Shown one piece after another: positions 1 through 7,291 of a stretch of 14,516 bases of DNA (its first letter is position 1; every line of letters begins with the position of its first letter). A program made the translations under genes and the position numbers. The DNA comes from PHAA01 sp964457945 (GTDB lineage Bacteria > Bacillota > Syntrophomonadia > Syntrophomonadales > Syntrophomonadaceae), in the NCBI GenBank assembly GCA_964457945.1, contig CAYWFX010000065.1, positions 1 through 14,516 of the forward strand, in the 5' to 3' direction. The notes under the pieces are model-generated. The model did no database searches, was not told the origin of the DNA, and saw nothing but the letters and a program-made list of their open reading frames with translations.

Positions 1-2017
1 TCCCGGTCAGGGACATACCTGCAGCCAGGTCTTCGATGCTTAGTACATCAGTCCTGAAAATAGGCAGCGGTAAATCCTCCCGTGGGTCACGATGCGGCTT
101 TAGCAAACAGTCAATCACATCTCTTAGGGTTGGCTCCCCTGCTCCCAGGCTTGGAGCCAGAATTTTTATGTCCAAAGCTTCTAGTTTCGCCGCCAAAGAA
201 GCTTGCCCGATCTCAGCAGGAATTGCAGCGGCAACTTCAAGTACCTTCATCGCCAGGTCATAGGATTCCGGGTGGATGGCAGTAGCATCCAGGGGATTTA
301 CCCCTGCGGGGACTACCCCCTGCGGGGACTTCTGGTGTTCGCATAAATTCACTATTAAGGTTGCTGGTGCTCCCTTAAGGTCACCCCCTGCATAGATACG
401 CAGAAAGCCGGCAGCTTGCTGAAATGATTTGGGTCCCAACTTCGCCACTTTCATTAATTGTTTGCGGTTATAAAATTTGCCGTTGGTATCACGGTATTCT
501 ACAATATTGTTGGCCACAGTAGAAGAAAGCCCGGAAATATAGGATAGCAGAGACGCTGAAGCGGTGTTAAGGTCTACCCCCACCTGGTTAACAGCTGATT
601 CTACAACCGCAGTCAGGTTATCCTCTAATTTCTTCTGAGGCAGGTCGTGCTGATACTGTCCTACCCCGATTGCCTTAGGCTCTATTTTTACCAGTTCCGC
701 CAAAGGATCCTGCACCCTTCTGGCTATAGATATCGCGCTCCGTTCCGCCACATCCAGGTTAGGAAATTCAAGGCCGGCGAGCTTGGAGGCTGAGTAGACA
801 CTGGCCCCGGCTTCGCTAACGATAGTGTAGGGAATTTGCAGATTCTGGCTCTTAATCATAGTTGCTACAAACTGCTCGGTTTCCCGGGAAGCCGTACCAT
901 TGCCGATTGCAATAGCGGTTACGTTGTACTTTTGCATACGTTTGAGAAGAACGGCCTCTGCTTCAGCAACTTTCCTTTGGGGTGGGGTTGGGTAAACCAC
1001 TCCCACCTCCAGCATTTTCCCAGTTTCATCCACAACCGTCCATTTGCAGCCGGTACGGTAAGCTGGGTCCAAACCCAGTATAACCTGCCCTTTTATAGGC
1101 GGCTGTAAGAGAAGACTACCCAAATTTTTAGCAAAGATATTTATTGCGTGTTCTTCCGCTTTTTCACTTAGTTCATTCCTTAAATCCCGCTCGATAGATG
1201 GTTTAATCAGCCTGGTGTAACTGTCTTCTATGGCAGTTGTAACATAAGTAGTAGTAATGCTGGGTTTAACATAGCGCCTGATTAAAAAGTCAGTAATTTT
1301 TTCCACCATAACCGATATTGAGACCCGGAGTATTTCCTCACGTTCACCACGGTTGATTGCCAGTATACGGTGAGGCGGGATCTTGGCAACTGCTTCCTGG
1401 TAGTCATAATACATCCGATACGGTGATTCCGTCTTGATATCTTTGGTGCTAACCACCAGTATTCCTTGTTTGCGGCTGTAATCTCTTATCCAACGCCGGG
1501 CTGCTGCGTCCTCAGACACTTGCTCGGCAATAATATCCATAGCCCCCTGCAAAGCGACTTCAATTGTGAGAACCTGATCGGAGAGATACCGTAGTGCTTC
1601 TTCCTCAGGCTTCCCTTCGGCAGGGAAAGAAAGCAGGTAGTCAGCTAAATCTTGCAGTCCTTTTTCACGAGCCATTGATGCCCGGGTTTTACGTTTCTGC
1701 CGGAATGGAAGATAAATGTCATCAATCTCGATGATCTTTGCAGCCTTGCTAATTTGCGCCAGCAGATCATCGGTGAGCTTGCCCTGACCATCGATAAGAC
1801 GGATTACTTCTTCTTTCCTTTGCTCCAGATTACGGTGGAATTTTAACCGTTCTTCAATTAAACGAATTTCATTTTCGTCAAGACCTCCGGTAGCCTCTTT
1901 GCGGTAACGAGCAATAAACGGGACGGTGTTGCTATCATCTAATAATTGAGCGACCGCCTTTATTTGTTTGATAGATATATGTGCTTCTGCAAATATACGG
2001 TTAAATATCTGTTCCAG
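1..2017 (-). CDS. tex: Tex-family RNA-binding transcription accessory protein (3'-truncated by window edge)
   Basis: The minus strand reads open for 672 codons and runs off the left edge. The N-terminus has the Tex signature NTVPFIARYRKEATGGLDE. A YqgF/RNase H-like domain begins near residue 314 (LGLDPAYRTG, Asp317). Helix-hairpin-helix segments follow around residues 480-540, with NPLDATAIHPESY near 574. The last visible residues, EDLAAGMSLTG, are where the C-terminal S1 RNA-binding domain normally begins, so only about 50-100 residues are missing. Tex is a cytoplasmic nucleic-acid-binding protein linked to transcription and RNA handling. A stop codon lies directly before CTG at 2015-2017, and no ATG, GTG or TTG occurs in frame until the Met of SMAREK, about 100 residues in. 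CTG is therefore the best start: it sits 8 bases after AAAGGGAG and restores the full Tex N-terminus. Residues about 545-572 look like an insertion relative to usual Tex proteins. Confidence 0.95.
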   Translation of the reverse strand, partial: MEQIFNRIFAEAHISIKQIKAVAQLLDDSNTVPFIARYRKEATGGLDENEIRLIEERLKFHRNLEQRKEEVIRLIDGQGKLTDDLLAQISKAAKIIEIDDIYLPFRQKRKTRASMAREKGLQDLADYLLSFPAEGKPEEEALRYLSDQVLTIEVALQGAMDIIAEQVSEDAAARRWIRDYSRKQGILVVSTKDIKTESPYRMYYDYQEAVAKIPPHRILAINRGEREEILRVSISVMVEKITDFLIRRYVKPSITTTYVTTAIEDSYTRLIKPSIERDLRNELSEKAEEHAINIFAKNLGSLLLQPPIKGQVILGLDPAYRTGCKWTVVDETGKMLEVGVVYPTPPQRKVAEAEAVLLKRMQKYNVTAIAIGNGTASRETEQFVATMIKSQNLQIPYTIVSEAGASVYSASKLAGLEFPNLDVAERSAISIARRVQDPLAELVKIEPKAIGVGQYQHDLPQKKLEDNLTAVVESAVNQVGVDLNTASASLLSYISGLSSTVANNIVEYRDTNGKFYNRKQLMKVAKLGPKSFQQAAGFLRIYAGGDLKGAPATLIVNLCEHQKSPQGVVPAGVNPLDATAIHPESYDLAMKVLEVAAAIPAEIGQASLAAKLEALDIKILAPSLGAGEPTLRDVIDCLLKPHRDPREDLPLPIFRTDVLSIEDLAAGMSLTG
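300..391 (-). repeat. In-frame repeat-bearing insert within tex
   Basis: On the plus strand the unit CCCCTGCGGGGACT occurs twice, at 301-314 and 317-330 (16-base period). ACCCCCTGC occurs at 315-323 and again at 383-391, and a shorter version (ACCCCTGC) ends at 307. The 305-307 and 389-391 copies of the TGC end are exactly 84 bases apart, which is 28 codons. Removing that interval joins FLRIYAGG directly to VNPLDAT, which is the usual Tex arrangement. The interior also holds an inverted repeat, TTAAGG at 355-360 and CCTTAA at 373-378. Insertion is inferred from comparison with remembered Tex sequences. Confidence 0.55.
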
Positions 2018-2025
2018 CTATAATA

Positions 2026-2033
2026 CTCCCTTT
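2026..2033 (-). promoter_or_regulatory. Ribosome binding site that fixes the CTG start of tex
   Basis: On the minus strand AAAGGGAG lies 8 bases upstream of the CTG at 2015-2017. No other recognised start codon in the tex frame lies within reach of it. A 14-codon ATG reading frame (2001-2045, minus) overlaps this site and the tex start, but it has no ribosome binding site of its own. Confidence 0.7.
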
Positions 2034-2041
2034 CTTTTTAG

Positions 2042-2069
2042 ACATATGCTTATATGAATAAGCATATGT
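2042..2069 (-). other. Perfect 12-base inverted repeat in the tex leader
   Basis: ACATATGCTTAT at 2042-2053 and ATAAGCATATGT at 2058-2069 are exact reverse complements separated by 4 bases. The element ends 8 bases before the tex ribosome binding site on the minus strand. If transcription starts near 2095 it would be a hairpin in the mRNA leader. Its symmetry would also suit a dimeric DNA-binding repressor. There is no T-run placed to make it a terminator. Confidence 0.7.
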
Positions 2070-2101
2070 TAATCAGTCTTTTTCCCGTGCATTTATCTGC
2101 T

Positions 2102-2110
2102 ATTGTAACA
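2102..2110 (-). promoter_or_regulatory. Candidate extended -10 promoter element for tex
   Basis: On the minus strand TGTTACAAT has the TGn extended -10 form with a 5-of-6 match to TATAAT. No good -35 box is seen. Transcription would start near 2095, giving a leader of about 78 bases that contains the 12-base inverted repeat. Confidence 0.35.
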
Positions 2111-2517
2111 TAAGGGTACGAAAAATCCCCGACGTATTCTGCCTGGTTTATTCTCTGATAGTCCCTAATTCCATCTTCCCACTTAGTGCCTAGCAACTAG
2201 ATAATGTCATTCACACTTTTTAGCTTATGGCATCACCTGCATCATTAGATTTTTAAATTATAAAATTTTTATAAAGTCTATAATGTTCATTTAGAAAAAT
2301 AATGATTTAAGGTATTATATTAGCATTGCTTCTTTAACAATAAATGCTTCTATTGCAACATTTTACTTGTTAAAAGACAAGCCGTACATAGGCCTGTTGT
2401 TTATGCCCGCTTTCCAACTTTGTCTGCCGTTACTGGTGATAAAACCCCTCAGATGCAGATATCTGGCTGGATAAGCTAAAAAAACTATTTTATCAAACTT
2501 GAGGAGGGAGACTTTCA
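2111..2517. other. Intergenic region between divergent tex and the RND operon
   Basis: No convincing gene is present; short reading frames here lack ribosome binding sites. The region is strongly AT-rich between about 2240 and 2380. It contains a candidate promoter (2290-2318), a small dyad CTTGT-N6-ACAAG (2366-2381) and a 10-base perfect palindrome CAGATATCTG (2456-2465), about 50 bases before the adaptor gene. Either dyad could be an operator for the pump, but no local regulator gene is present. No recognisable riboswitch was seen. Confidence 0.5.
2290..2318 (+). promoter_or_regulatory. Candidate sigma-A-type promoter for the RND operon
   Basis: TTTAGA (2290-2295, 4 of 6) and TATTAT (2313-2318, 5 of 6) are spaced by exactly 17 bases. 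The implied start near 2325 leaves a leader of about 190 bases before the adaptor gene. A TATAAT at 2279-2284 is an alternative -10 but has no matching -35. Confidence 0.3.
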
Positions 2518-3618
2518 ATGCGTAAATATTGGGTAATCATTCTGGCCGGTTTATTGCTATTTGTTACTCTGGGAGGTTTATGGTACAGCAAAAAAGTTAC
2601 CCCAACCGGGGCTCCAGTTAGGGATACAACGATAACCGTCCTTAGTGCCAAAGTAAAAACTGGTTCTTTGGTAGAAACAGTTGCTCTTAGCGGAAAACTG
2701 GAGGCACTAAATTCTGCCAATGTTGTAGCCAAATCATCAGGAAAAGTCAGTGGAATTACAGTGGACGTCGGTACTCCCGTATCAGCAGGGCAAACTATGG
2801 TTAGCTTGGAATCTGATGAACTTGCCGCCACCATCGCATCAAGCCAGGCAGGTGTAGAAAAAGCCCAAATCACCTATGATTTAGCCCAGAAGAAATTTGA
2901 ACGAGGTCAGATGCTTTTAAAATCAGGCGCACTTAGTCAAGCTGATTTTGACAATGACTACCAGGGTGCTTTAGATAAAGCGCGGGCTGATCTTAAGTCT
3001 ACCCAAGCAACACTGGCGCAAAACCAAGTCCGCTTAAACGATACCTTGATTAAATCTCCATTGACCGGTGTGGTTACAGCCAGAAACATAAATGTAGGCG
3101 AATTAGCTGGAGGATCTACGGTATTAGTAACAGTAATGAACCTGGATAAACTGGTGGTAACAGTTAACGTAAACGAAAATGAAGTCAACCGCCTAACGGT
3201 AGGCCAGGAAGTGGGAGTTAAGGTAAGTGCAGTTAGCGAAACTCCGTTACAGGGAATCATAAGCAATATCGCCTTGGCGGCCAACCCCTCCACTAAGGTC
3301 TTTCCAATAAAAGTTCAAATAGACAATAATGATCATGCTCTAAAACCGGGTATGTTTGCGGAAGCATCTTTTACCTGGGTGGGGAATCCAGGCTTACTGG
3401 TTCCTAACACTGCAATTGTACCAGATGACGTTAATAAGAAAGTTTATGTAATTACTGCAGGAGTGGCCAAATCGGTCCAGGTAGTGACCGGGGAGTGTGA
3501 TGCTCAAAACACCCTAATCATATCCGGAATCAAAGAAGGCGACGAAGTTATTAAGAACGTCCCCAACACTCTAAAAGAAGGGGCCAAAGTGAAAACTAGC
3601 GAAGGTACGGCTAAATAA
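2518..3618 (+). CDS. RND efflux membrane fusion (periplasmic adaptor) protein
   Basis: This 366-residue protein is the adaptor (HlyD/AcrA family) for the transporter encoded next. Residues 5-22 form an N-terminal membrane anchor. No lipobox cysteine is seen. A lipoyl/barrel-sandwich half follows at about 66-100 (VAKSSGKVSGITVDVGTPVS). Residues about 103-175 are a coiled-coil hairpin rich in Ala, Lys and Gln. The second lipoyl half is at about 178-200 (IKSPLTGVVTARNINVGE). A beta-barrel (about 210-290, with LKPGMFAEASF) and a membrane-proximal domain (VVTGECDAQNTLIISGIKEGDEVI) complete the usual order. The ATG is preceded by GAGGAGGGAG at a good distance. The gap to the transporter start is 39 bases, so the two genes are probably co-transcribed. 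Substrate is not predictable. Confidence 0.93.
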   Translation: MRKYWVIILAGLLLFVTLGGLWYSKKVTPTGAPVRDTTITVLSAKVKTGSLVETVALSGKLEALNSANVVAKSSGKVSGITVDVGTPVSAGQTMVSLESDELAATIASSQAGVEKAQITYDLAQKKFERGQMLLKSGALSQADFDNDYQGALDKARADLKSTQATLAQNQVRLNDTLIKSPLTGVVTARNINVGELAGGSTVLVTVMNLDKLVVTVNVNENEVNRLTVGQEVGVKVSAVSETPLQGIISNIALAANPSTKVFPIKVQIDNNDHALKPGMFAEASFTWVGNPGLLVPNTAIVPDDVNKKVYVITAGVAKSVQVVTGECDAQNTLIISGIKEGDEVIKNVPNTLKEGAKVKTSEGTAK

Positions 3619-3643
3619 TAACTTGCGATTTAATTATTGGAAA

Positions 3644-3653
3644 AAGGGGTGAT
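3644..3653 (+). promoter_or_regulatory. Ribosome binding site that selects the TTG start of the RND gene
   Basis: AAGGGGTGAT matches 8 of 10 positions of the extended anti-16S sequence AGGAGGTGAT. The GGGG core lies 8 bases before TTG at 3658. The in-frame TTG at 3637, GTG at 3649 and ATG at 3652 are all too close to, inside or upstream of this site. Confidence 0.75.
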
Positions 3654-3657
3654 GGGT

Positions 3658-6600
3658 TTGCACATAACTGAACTAGCAATTAAACGCCCTAAAATGATGT
3701 CCATGGTAATCATGGTTTTCGTAATCCTGGGCTTTTATACCTATGGTCGTATAGGCGTAGAATTGTTTCCTGCCATCAACACACCCTTTGTCTCCGTTAG
3801 GGTTAGCTACCCCGGCTCTGGAGCCGAGGAGATTGAAGGGCAGATAATAAAGCCCATTGAGGATTCTTTAGCCTCTTTGAGCGGAGTAAAGAGACTAAGC
3901 TCCATGGCTTCAGCTGGAAGTGGAAGTGTTTCACTGGAATTTGAACTGACCGCTGATGCTGATCAGGCGGCCATGGATGTTCAGAAAAAGGTTGATGCAA
4001 TAAAAGGTCGTTTGCCAGATGGAGCTTCAGATCCGGTAGTCAGCAAGGCGGACATGAACGATATGCCCATTTTGACCCTGGGTTTAAACGGGGAACGCAC
4101 ACCCTATGAACTCTATACCCTGGCTAATGATGTAGTTAAAGAAAGGCTGCAGAGGGTGCCGGGAGTAACCCAGGTTTCCATTGTGGGCGGACAACAGCGG
4201 GAGATCCAGGTTAGCTTAGACAAAAGCAAAATGGAAGGCTTTGGTTTATCTGTTAACCAGGTTATTGCCCGCCTAAAAACAGAAAACCTTAACGATCCCA
4301 GCGGACGCTTGGAGCGACCCGAAGCCGAATATAATGTACGTGTTCTAGGCGAGTATCGCAGCATCAAGGATATTAGCGATATTCAAATACCTACTACTTC
4401 TGGATATGCTGTACCACTTAAGGAAATCGCCACGGTGAAAGACGGTTTCGTGGAAATCCGGCAGCTTAGCCGCTTAAACGGAATTCCAGCGGTAGGTATT
4501 CAAGTCAATAAGAATAGCGACGCCAGCGTTGTAGAGGTAGCTGATGCTATAAAAAAGGAATTAACTAATATCAAAAAGGACCTTCCTCCTGATTGCCAAC
4601 TGGTTATTTCTAATGATTCTGCCGATTTTGTACAAAAGTCGCTGAACGGTACCGTGAGCAGTATTATCGAAGGAATTCTAGTAACCGGATTAATACTTTT
4701 TCTATTCCTAAGGAAATGGCGTTCTACAGCTATTGTTATGCTGGCCATCCCTACCTCTTTGCTGGCGACTGTAATGATGATGTATTTTATGGGTTTCACC
4801 TTCAACATGATGTCCTTAATGGGCCTCGCACTTTGTATCGGTATCCTGGTAGATGACTCCATCGTGGTACTAGAAAACATTGATCGCCATTTACGAATGG
4901 GCAAGACCCCTTGGAAGGCAGCCCTCGAAGGGCGCAGCGAGATAGGCATGGCAGCCGTCGCTATAACCCTTTCAGATATTGTCGTATTTGCACCTATTGC
5001 CTTTATGGGTGGAATGATAGGCCAGATGTTTCGGCAGTTTGGTCTTACAGTGGTATTTGCTACCCTCTTTTCCTTGTTCATATCATTTACCCTGACCCCC
5101 ATGCTGGCTTCGTTGTTATTCAAACAAATCGGCACGGAAAAATCAGAACCAAGCCGGCCATCCATATTTGATGGACTTTGGCGTCGTACCATTCCTCTGG
5201 GAGCTAAGGTTAAAAACAAATATGTCAGACTCTTGGCCTGGTCCATGTCCCATCGTAAAATGGTACTAGCCATTTCCGGCCTAGCCTTCCTCCTAAGCTT
5301 GACCCTCATTCCGTTAGGACTGATTGGCACTGAGTTTACCCCTAAAACTGATCAAGGGGCTTTATCCATCTCGCTGGAGTTACCCGTGGGAACCTCCATG
5401 GCTAAAACAAATGACGCCTTAAAACAGTTAGAGCAATACGTGGGCCAGATACCGGAGATACAATTTTACCAGTCCTCACTAGGTTCTGGGGGGCGTGCTT
5501 CCGCAGCCGGTTCCAACACAGGACGAATAGGCATCCGCCTGTTACCGAAAAATGAACGTGAAAAAACAGTCTGGCAGGTAGCAGATAGTATTCGCCTCTG
5601 GAGTAAGGACTTCAAAGAAGGCAAACTTACGATTTCAGTCTCCGACTCGATGGGCCCAGGAGGAGGTGGCGGGTCAGCTGTTTCAATAGTGGTAGCTGGC
5701 AAAGATCCTGATAAATTAGTTAAGCTAACTGACGAGATTAAGGCTGTCATCGAGCAAACTTCAGGAAGCGCTGATGTAAACACCAACTGGAATCTAGGCC
5801 AACCGGAAATTCAGATACAGCCAAATCGCCAGCGACTTGCTTATTATGGGCTTTCCCTTAATGATTTAACCCGTACCCTTAGGACTGCTATTAACGGAGA
5901 AACAGCAGGTGTATTCCGGGAAGGTGATAAGGAGACCGATATTACTGTAAGTCTATCCGGCGCTGACAAACAAGACATTAACAATTTGCAGAATTTAACT
6001 GTTACCGGCAGTGGCGGTTTGGCTACGCTGGGACAGCTGTCAACCATTGGTTTCGGCAGCGGCCCTACAAATATCCGGAGAGTTGATAGACAGAGATCCA
6101 TCACCATTTCCGCAAATGTTAAAAACCGTCCTTTAGGAGAGTTCATGACGGAAGTAAAGGCAAATATCGCCCAGGTTAACCTACCCAACGGCTTTAACGT
6201 CACTTATGGGGGACAGGATCAAAGTATGCGGGAGAGTTATGCTGATCTGTTTTCGGCTTTGGCATTATCAATAATTCTGGTATACATGATCCTCATAATG
6301 CTCTATGAGTCGTTCTCCACCCCTTTGATCAGAATGCTGTCTCTGCCGTTGGGCATAGTGGGTGCGTTAAGTGCCCTGGCCCTTTTCCGCAACAATATAA
6401 ACGTTTTTAGTTTAATTGGTATAATCATGCTGGATGGGCTGGTAGCCAAAAACGGAACCTTATTAATTGACTATACTCACACCTTGATGGATAGAGGGAG
6501 AACCTTACGAGAGGCGTTAGTTGAAGCAGGCACCACCCGTTTGAAGCCAATATTGATGACGACCATGACCATGATTGCAGGCATGCTGCCTACAGCTCTG

Positions 6601-6801
6601 GCCTTAACCGAGGGCGCCGAAATGCGCAGCGGCATGGCCTGGGTAATAATAGGCGGATTGTTTACATCGACTATTTTCACCTTATTTGTAATTCCGGTCG
6701 TTTATACCCTAATGGATGATTGGCAAATAAAGCGTCGTAAACGCCGTGAAGGTAAATCCGGACCTGTTGAAATCAGCCCTGAGCCATTATCCCTATCATG
6801 A
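3658..6801 (+). CDS. RND-family efflux transporter, inner-membrane pump subunit (HAE-1/AcrB-like)
   Basis: The product is about 1047 residues, the normal size for an AcrB-type proton-driven exporter. It begins MHITELAIKRP, the typical RND N-terminus, followed by the first membrane helix. A large periplasmic-type loop precedes a run of helices at about residues 330-490, and a second large loop precedes the last helices at about 860-1025. The proton relay is intact: Asp399-Asp400 in GILVDDSIVVLEN and Lys931 in GLVAKNGTLLIDY. GGQDQSMRESYADL before the final helix block is also typical. TTG at 3658 was chosen as start because of the strong upstream ribosome binding site. The adaptor gene precedes it. 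No outer-membrane TolC-like gene is present in the window. Substrate could be drugs, solvents, lipids or surfactants; the sequence does not say. Confidence 0.95.
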   Translation: MHITELAIKRPKMMSMVIMVFVILGFYTYGRIGVELFPAINTPFVSVRVSYPGSGAEEIEGQIIKPIEDSLASLSGVKRLSSMASAGSGSVSLEFELTADADQAAMDVQKKVDAIKGRLPDGASDPVVSKADMNDMPILTLGLNGERTPYELYTLANDVVKERLQRVPGVTQVSIVGGQQREIQVSLDKSKMEGFGLSVNQVIARLKTENLNDPSGRLERPEAEYNVRVLGEYRSIKDISDIQIPTTSGYAVPLKEIATVKDGFVEIRQLSRLNGIPAVGIQVNKNSDASVVEVADAIKKELTNIKKDLPPDCQLVISNDSADFVQKSLNGTVSSIIEGILVTGLILFLFLRKWRSTAIVMLAIPTSLLATVMMMYFMGFTFNMMSLMGLALCIGILVDDSIVVLENIDRHLRMGKTPWKAALEGRSEIGMAAVAITLSDIVVFAPIAFMGGMIGQMFRQFGLTVVFATLFSLFISFTLTPMLASLLFKQIGTEKSEPSRPSIFDGLWRRTIPLGAKVKNKYVRLLAWSMSHRKMVLAISGLAFLLSLTLIPLGLIGTEFTPKTDQGALSISLELPVGTSMAKTNDALKQLEQYVGQIPEIQFYQSSLGSGGRASAAGSNTGRIGIRLLPKNEREKTVWQVADSIRLWSKDFKEGKLTISVSDSMGPGGGGGSAVSIVVAGKDPDKLVKLTDEIKAVIEQTSGSADVNTNWNLGQPEIQIQPNRQRLAYYGLSLNDLTRTLRTAINGETAGVFREGDKETDITVSLSGADKQDINNLQNLTVTGSGGLATLGQLSTIGFGSGPTNIRRVDRQRSITISANVKNRPLGEFMTEVKANIAQVNLPNGFNVTYGGQDQSMRESYADLFSALALSIILVYMILIMLYESFSTPLIRMLSLPLGIVGALSALALFRNNINVFSLIGIIMLDGLVAKNGTLLIDYTHTLMDRGRTLREALVEAGTTRLKPILMTTMTMIAGMLPTALALTEGAEMRSGMAWVIIGGLFTSTIFTLFVIPVVYTLMDDWQIKRRKRREGKSGPVEISPEPLSLS

Positions 6802-6841
6802 CATTCATGAAATAAAAGGCCAGAAACATAATGGACAAACG

Positions 6842-6882
6842 AAAAGCGGCCTCTGGGGAAACCACCCAAGGTCGCTTTTTTT
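6842..6882 (+). terminator. Intrinsic terminator of the RND operon, possibly bidirectional
   Basis: AAAAGCGGCCTCTGGG pairs with CCCAAGGTCGCTTTT, with one G-T pair and one bulged base around a short loop. A run of seven T follows on the plus strand. It lies 40 bases after the transporter stop. The complementary strand also has a T-rich tail (CGCTTTTCGTTT), so it can serve the small convergent gene at 6938-7102. Confidence 0.85.
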
Positions 6883-6937
6883 CGGAACGACGAAATAATA
6901 ATCCACGCCCAAGCAAAAGAGCAGCTAGTTTACTCAT

Positions 6938-7102
6938 CTACTTGGGCGGAAGGCCACCTTTCTTCTGCTTCTTGTTGCCGGGGCTAGTGGTGCCGAAACG
7001 ATCCTCCGGCCCACGCTTCATGCTGCCCTGGGATGCGCTCTTTTCCTTTTTCTTTTCAATAACTTGGCGCATTATCTCTAGGCCCTTGTTATTCTCTTCC
7101 AT
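6938..7102 (-). CDS. Small basic hypothetical protein (54 residues)
   Basis: The reading frame gives MEENNKGLEIMRQVIEKKKE at the N-terminus, predicted helical, then a Gly/Pro/Lys-rich tail ending KKQKKGGLPPK. The middle contains RGPEDRFGTTSPGN. There is no membrane segment and no cysteine. AGGAGG lies 9 bases before this ATG, which rules out the upstream in-frame ATG at 7130-7132 as the start. An extended -10 TGATATAAT (7138-7146) is well placed upstream and an intrinsic terminator lies downstream. These independent expression signals argue for a real gene despite the short length. I do not recognise the family. The basic, disordered tail would suit nucleic-acid or ribosome binding, which is only a guess. 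Confidence 0.7.
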   Translation of the reverse strand: MEENNKGLEIMRQVIEKKKEKSASQGSMKRGPEDRFGTTSPGNKKQKKGGLPPK

Positions 7103-7137
7103 AATTTTTATCCTCCTAGATCTTATTACCATTAATT

Positions 7138-7146
7138 ATTATATCA
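7138..7146 (-). promoter_or_regulatory. Extended -10 promoter for the 54-residue protein gene
   Basis: On the minus strand TGATATAAT is a perfect TGn-TATAAT extended -10 element. Transcription would start near 7131, about 29 bases before the ATG. No clear -35 was found, which is acceptable for an extended -10 promoter. Confidence 0.5.
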
Positions 7147-7222
7147 CAGGCTGCGGTAAATAATCCGCTACTTAGCAACAAATGCCCAGCTAGCTTCCTG
7201 TAAGTAAAAACACTTATTTTCC

Positions 7223-7251
7223 TTTACATAATAAAAATATATAAATATACT
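7223..7251 (+). promoter_or_regulatory. Sigma-A-type promoter of the metallo-hydrolase gene
   Basis: TTTACA (5 of 6) at 7223-7228 and TATACT (5 of 6) at 7246-7251 are separated by exactly 17 bases. The start site would be near 7258, leaving a leader of about 34 bases. Confidence 0.65.
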
Positions 7252-7291
7252 TTAGAACATGTTGGTTTTATTTTAAAGGAAGTGAGTATGA

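Noticed and set aside
2018..2517. Riboswitch or T-box upstream of the RND operon
   Set aside because: No conserved T-box sequence, no known aptamer core and no terminator hairpin with a T-run were found.
4500..5330. 276-codon open frame on the minus strand inside the RND gene
   Set aside because: It is antisense to strongly conserved RND coding sequence, has no domain-like content and no ribosome binding site. It is a shadow frame.
6831..7163. 110-codon plus-strand frame after the RND operon
   Set aside because: It spans the operon terminator and lies antisense to the small gene at 6938-7102. Its translation is low-complexity and unconvincing.
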